From NCBI GenBank assembly GCA_947385505.1, contig CANDLP010000149.1, forward strand, positions 1 through 6,221: a stretch of 6,221 nt of DNA, read 5' to 3'. Origin of the DNA: an uncultured Clostridia bacterium. GTDB taxonomy: Bacteria; Bacillota; Clostridia; Oscillospirales; Ruminococcaceae. The notes under the pieces were generated by a model. It did not search any database. It saw only the letters and a program-made list of their open reading frames with translations, and was not told the DNA's origin. The translations under genes were made by a program, and so were the position numbers. Numbering within the stretch: position 1 is the stretch's first letter; each line of letters starts with the position of its first letter. This document shows positions 4,858 to 6,221 of this stretch, piece by piece.

Positions 4858-6221
4858 ATGGCTAATATGAGTTTAAAAAAAGTTCCAATGCCCGAACAGG
4901 CTCCCGACATAAGAAACAAGAATTTTTTAGAGGTTGCCGAGGGCTACACCGAGGAAATGGCAAAAGAGGAAGCCACACGCTGTCTTAATTGTAAAAATAA
5001 GCCATGTGTTAACGGCTGTCCCGTTAATGTACGCATACCCGAATTTGTGGCAAAAGTTGCGGAGGGAGAGTTTGAGGAAGCGTACAAAATTATAACCTCC
5101 ACCAACGGACTTCCCGCAGTATGCGGACGTGTTTGCCCACAGGAAAGCCAATGCGAGGGCAAATGCGTAAGAGGCGTCAAAGGTGAGCCGGTAGCTATCG
5201 GAAGGCTTGAACGCTTCTGCGCCGACTGGCATATGAAGAACAGCGATGCGAAAGCGGAAAAACCCGCTTCAAACGGTAAAAAGATAGCGGTAATAGGAGC
5301 CGGACCTTCCGGACTTACCTGCGCCGGCGACCTTGCCAAATTAGGATATGAAGTGACAATATTTGAAGCATTCCACACGGCGGGCGGCGTTCTTGTGTAC
5401 GGTATCCCTGAGTTCAGGCTCCCCAAAGAGATCGTACATAAGGAAGTAAAGAACCTTGAGGATCTTGGAGTAGAGATACAGACAAATATGATTATCGGCA
5501 AGACACTTTCCGTGGACGAGCTTTTTGAAATGGGGTATAAGGCGGTATTTATCGGCTCAGGTGCGGGACTTCCTTCCTTTATGGGAATAGAGGGAGAGGA
5601 TCTTATCGGCGTTTACTCGGCTAACGAATACCTGACCCGTACCAACCTTATGAAAGCGTATCTGGACGAATACGACACACCTATTATAAAGAGCAAATCC
5701 GTAGCGGTGGTAGGCGGCGGAAACGTTGCCATGGACGCGGCAAGATGCGCGAAGAGACTGGGCGCGGATAACGTATATATTGTATACAGGCGCGGTCTTG
5801 AAGAGATGCCTGCCCGTAAGGAGGAGATCCACCACGCTATGGAGGAAGGCATTATATTCCGCAATCTTAACAACCCCGTAAAGATAAAGGGCGATGAAAA
5901 CGGAAGAGTCAAGACTATGGAGTGCGTTGAGATGGAGCTTGGAGAGCCTGACGAAAGCGGAAGAAGGAGACCTGTTGTCAAAGAGGGCAGCAATTTTGAG
6001 TTAGAGGTCGATACGGTAATTATGGCTATCGGCACATCGCCCAATCCGCTTATCAGAAGCACCACCGAGGGTCTGGAGACTCAGAAGTGGGGCGGGATAA
6101 TCGTTGAGGAGGAGACCGGGCTCACCAGCCGCCCCAACGTGTACGCCGGCGGCGACGCGGTGACCGGCGCGGCCACGGTCATTCTGGCCATGGGCGCGGG
6201 CAAGACGGCGGCAAGGGCCAT
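4858..6221 (+). CDS. nfnB: NADH-dependent reduced ferredoxin:NADP+ oxidoreductase, large subunit NfnB (3' end cut by window)
   Basis: The NADP(H)-binding, bifurcating-flavin subunit of NfnAB, often annotated as a glutamate synthase small subunit (GltD-like). 454 residues are visible and the frame is open at the window edge; the family norm of about 465 suggests only some ten residues are missing. N-terminal cysteines fit two [4Fe-4S] clusters: C42-x2-C45-x4-C50-x3-C54-P and C89-x3-C93-P-x4-C99-x3-C103. An FAD Rossmann motif follows (GAGPSG, 147-152), then GIPEFRLP (182-189), an NADP(H) motif GGGNVAMDAAR (286-296), YRRGLEEMPAR (310-320), and the closing FAD motif GGDAVTGAATV (431-441). Start: ATG 4858 follows AAAGGAA (4839-4845); an in-frame ATG at 4867 is less well placed. 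There is no glutamate synthase large subunit next to it, and pairing with nfnA argues against GltD. Third-position GC rises sharply after about 6061. Confidence 0.93.
   Translation, partial: MANMSLKKVPMPEQAPDIRNKNFLEVAEGYTEEMAKEEATRCLNCKNKPCVNGCPVNVRIPEFVAKVAEGEFEEAYKIITSTNGLPAVCGRVCPQESQCEGKCVRGVKGEPVAIGRLERFCADWHMKNSDAKAEKPASNGKKIAVIGAGPSGLTCAGDLAKLGYEVTIFEAFHTAGGVLVYGIPEFRLPKEIVHKEVKNLEDLGVEIQTNMIIGKTLSVDELFEMGYKAVFIGSGAGLPSFMGIEGEDLIGVYSANEYLTRTNLMKAYLDEYDTPIIKSKSVAVVGGGNVAMDAARCAKRLGADNVYIVYRRGLEEMPARKEEIHHAMEEGIIFRNLNNPVKIKGDENGRVKTMECVEMELGEPDESGRRRPVVKEGSNFELEVDTVIMAIGTSPNPLIRSTTEGLETQKWGGIIVEEETGLTSRPNVYAGGDAVTGAATVILAMGAGKTAARA

Noticed and set aside
4944..5501. Minus-strand open frame of 185 codons opposite nfnB
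   Set aside because: It lies fully antisense to a confidently identified gene with intact motifs. No promoter or ribosome binding site supports it.
4858..6221. Annotation as glutamate synthase small subunit (gltD)
   Set aside because: The protein is homologous to GltD, but the adjacent NfnA with its Asp/Cys [2Fe-2S] motif and the absence of a large glutamate synthase subunit favour NfnB.

Overview
The window looks like part of a low-to-mid GC Gram-positive genome from the Clostridia, most likely an anaerobic gut member of the Ruminococcaceae/Oscillospiraceae type. The reasons are a wall-anchored surface protein with an NPxTG-type sorting signal and an InlB-type repeat, AGGAG-type ribosome binding sites, and an electron-bifurcating transhydrogenase (NfnAB) preceded by a clostridial-type Rex operator. 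This placement is inferred from gene style; no rRNA or other marker gene is present.

Layout. Positions 1-298 are non-coding: two adjacent GAA-loop hairpins (16-49), an AT-rich stretch, and a terminator-like hairpin with a T run (187-217) just before the first gene. Positions 299-3655 encode one large secreted protein of 1118 residues: signal peptide, beta-helix-like repeats, one InlB-type repeat, an array of Cys/His-rich repeats with a 417-bp period, a C-terminal beta domain, a Ser/Pro-rich linker, and an NPPTG-TM-RKKK wall anchor. A strong intrinsic terminator follows (3664-3715). Positions 3656-3994 form an intergenic region with a near-consensus promoter (3871-3899) and an 18-bp Rex-like palindrome (3902-3919) covering the expected transcription start. 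Positions 3995-4828 (nfnA) and 4858-6221 (nfnB, running off the window) form a two-gene operon for NADH-dependent reduced ferredoxin:NADP+ oxidoreductase.

How the parts work together. NfnA and NfnB make one cytoplasmic flavin-based bifurcating complex that couples NADH, NADPH and ferredoxin pools. The Rex-like operator suggests the operon is derepressed when NADH/NAD+ is high, so that NADH plus reduced ferredoxin can be turned into NADPH. The surface protein is a separate transcription unit with no visible functional link to nfnAB. The points most worth a second look are the Rex operator, the Cys/His repeats in which every Cys and His is kept between diverged copies, and an abrupt rise in third-position GC in the last ~160 bp of nfnB. 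I saw no CRISPR array, tRNA, rRNA, transposase, phage gene or defence system.
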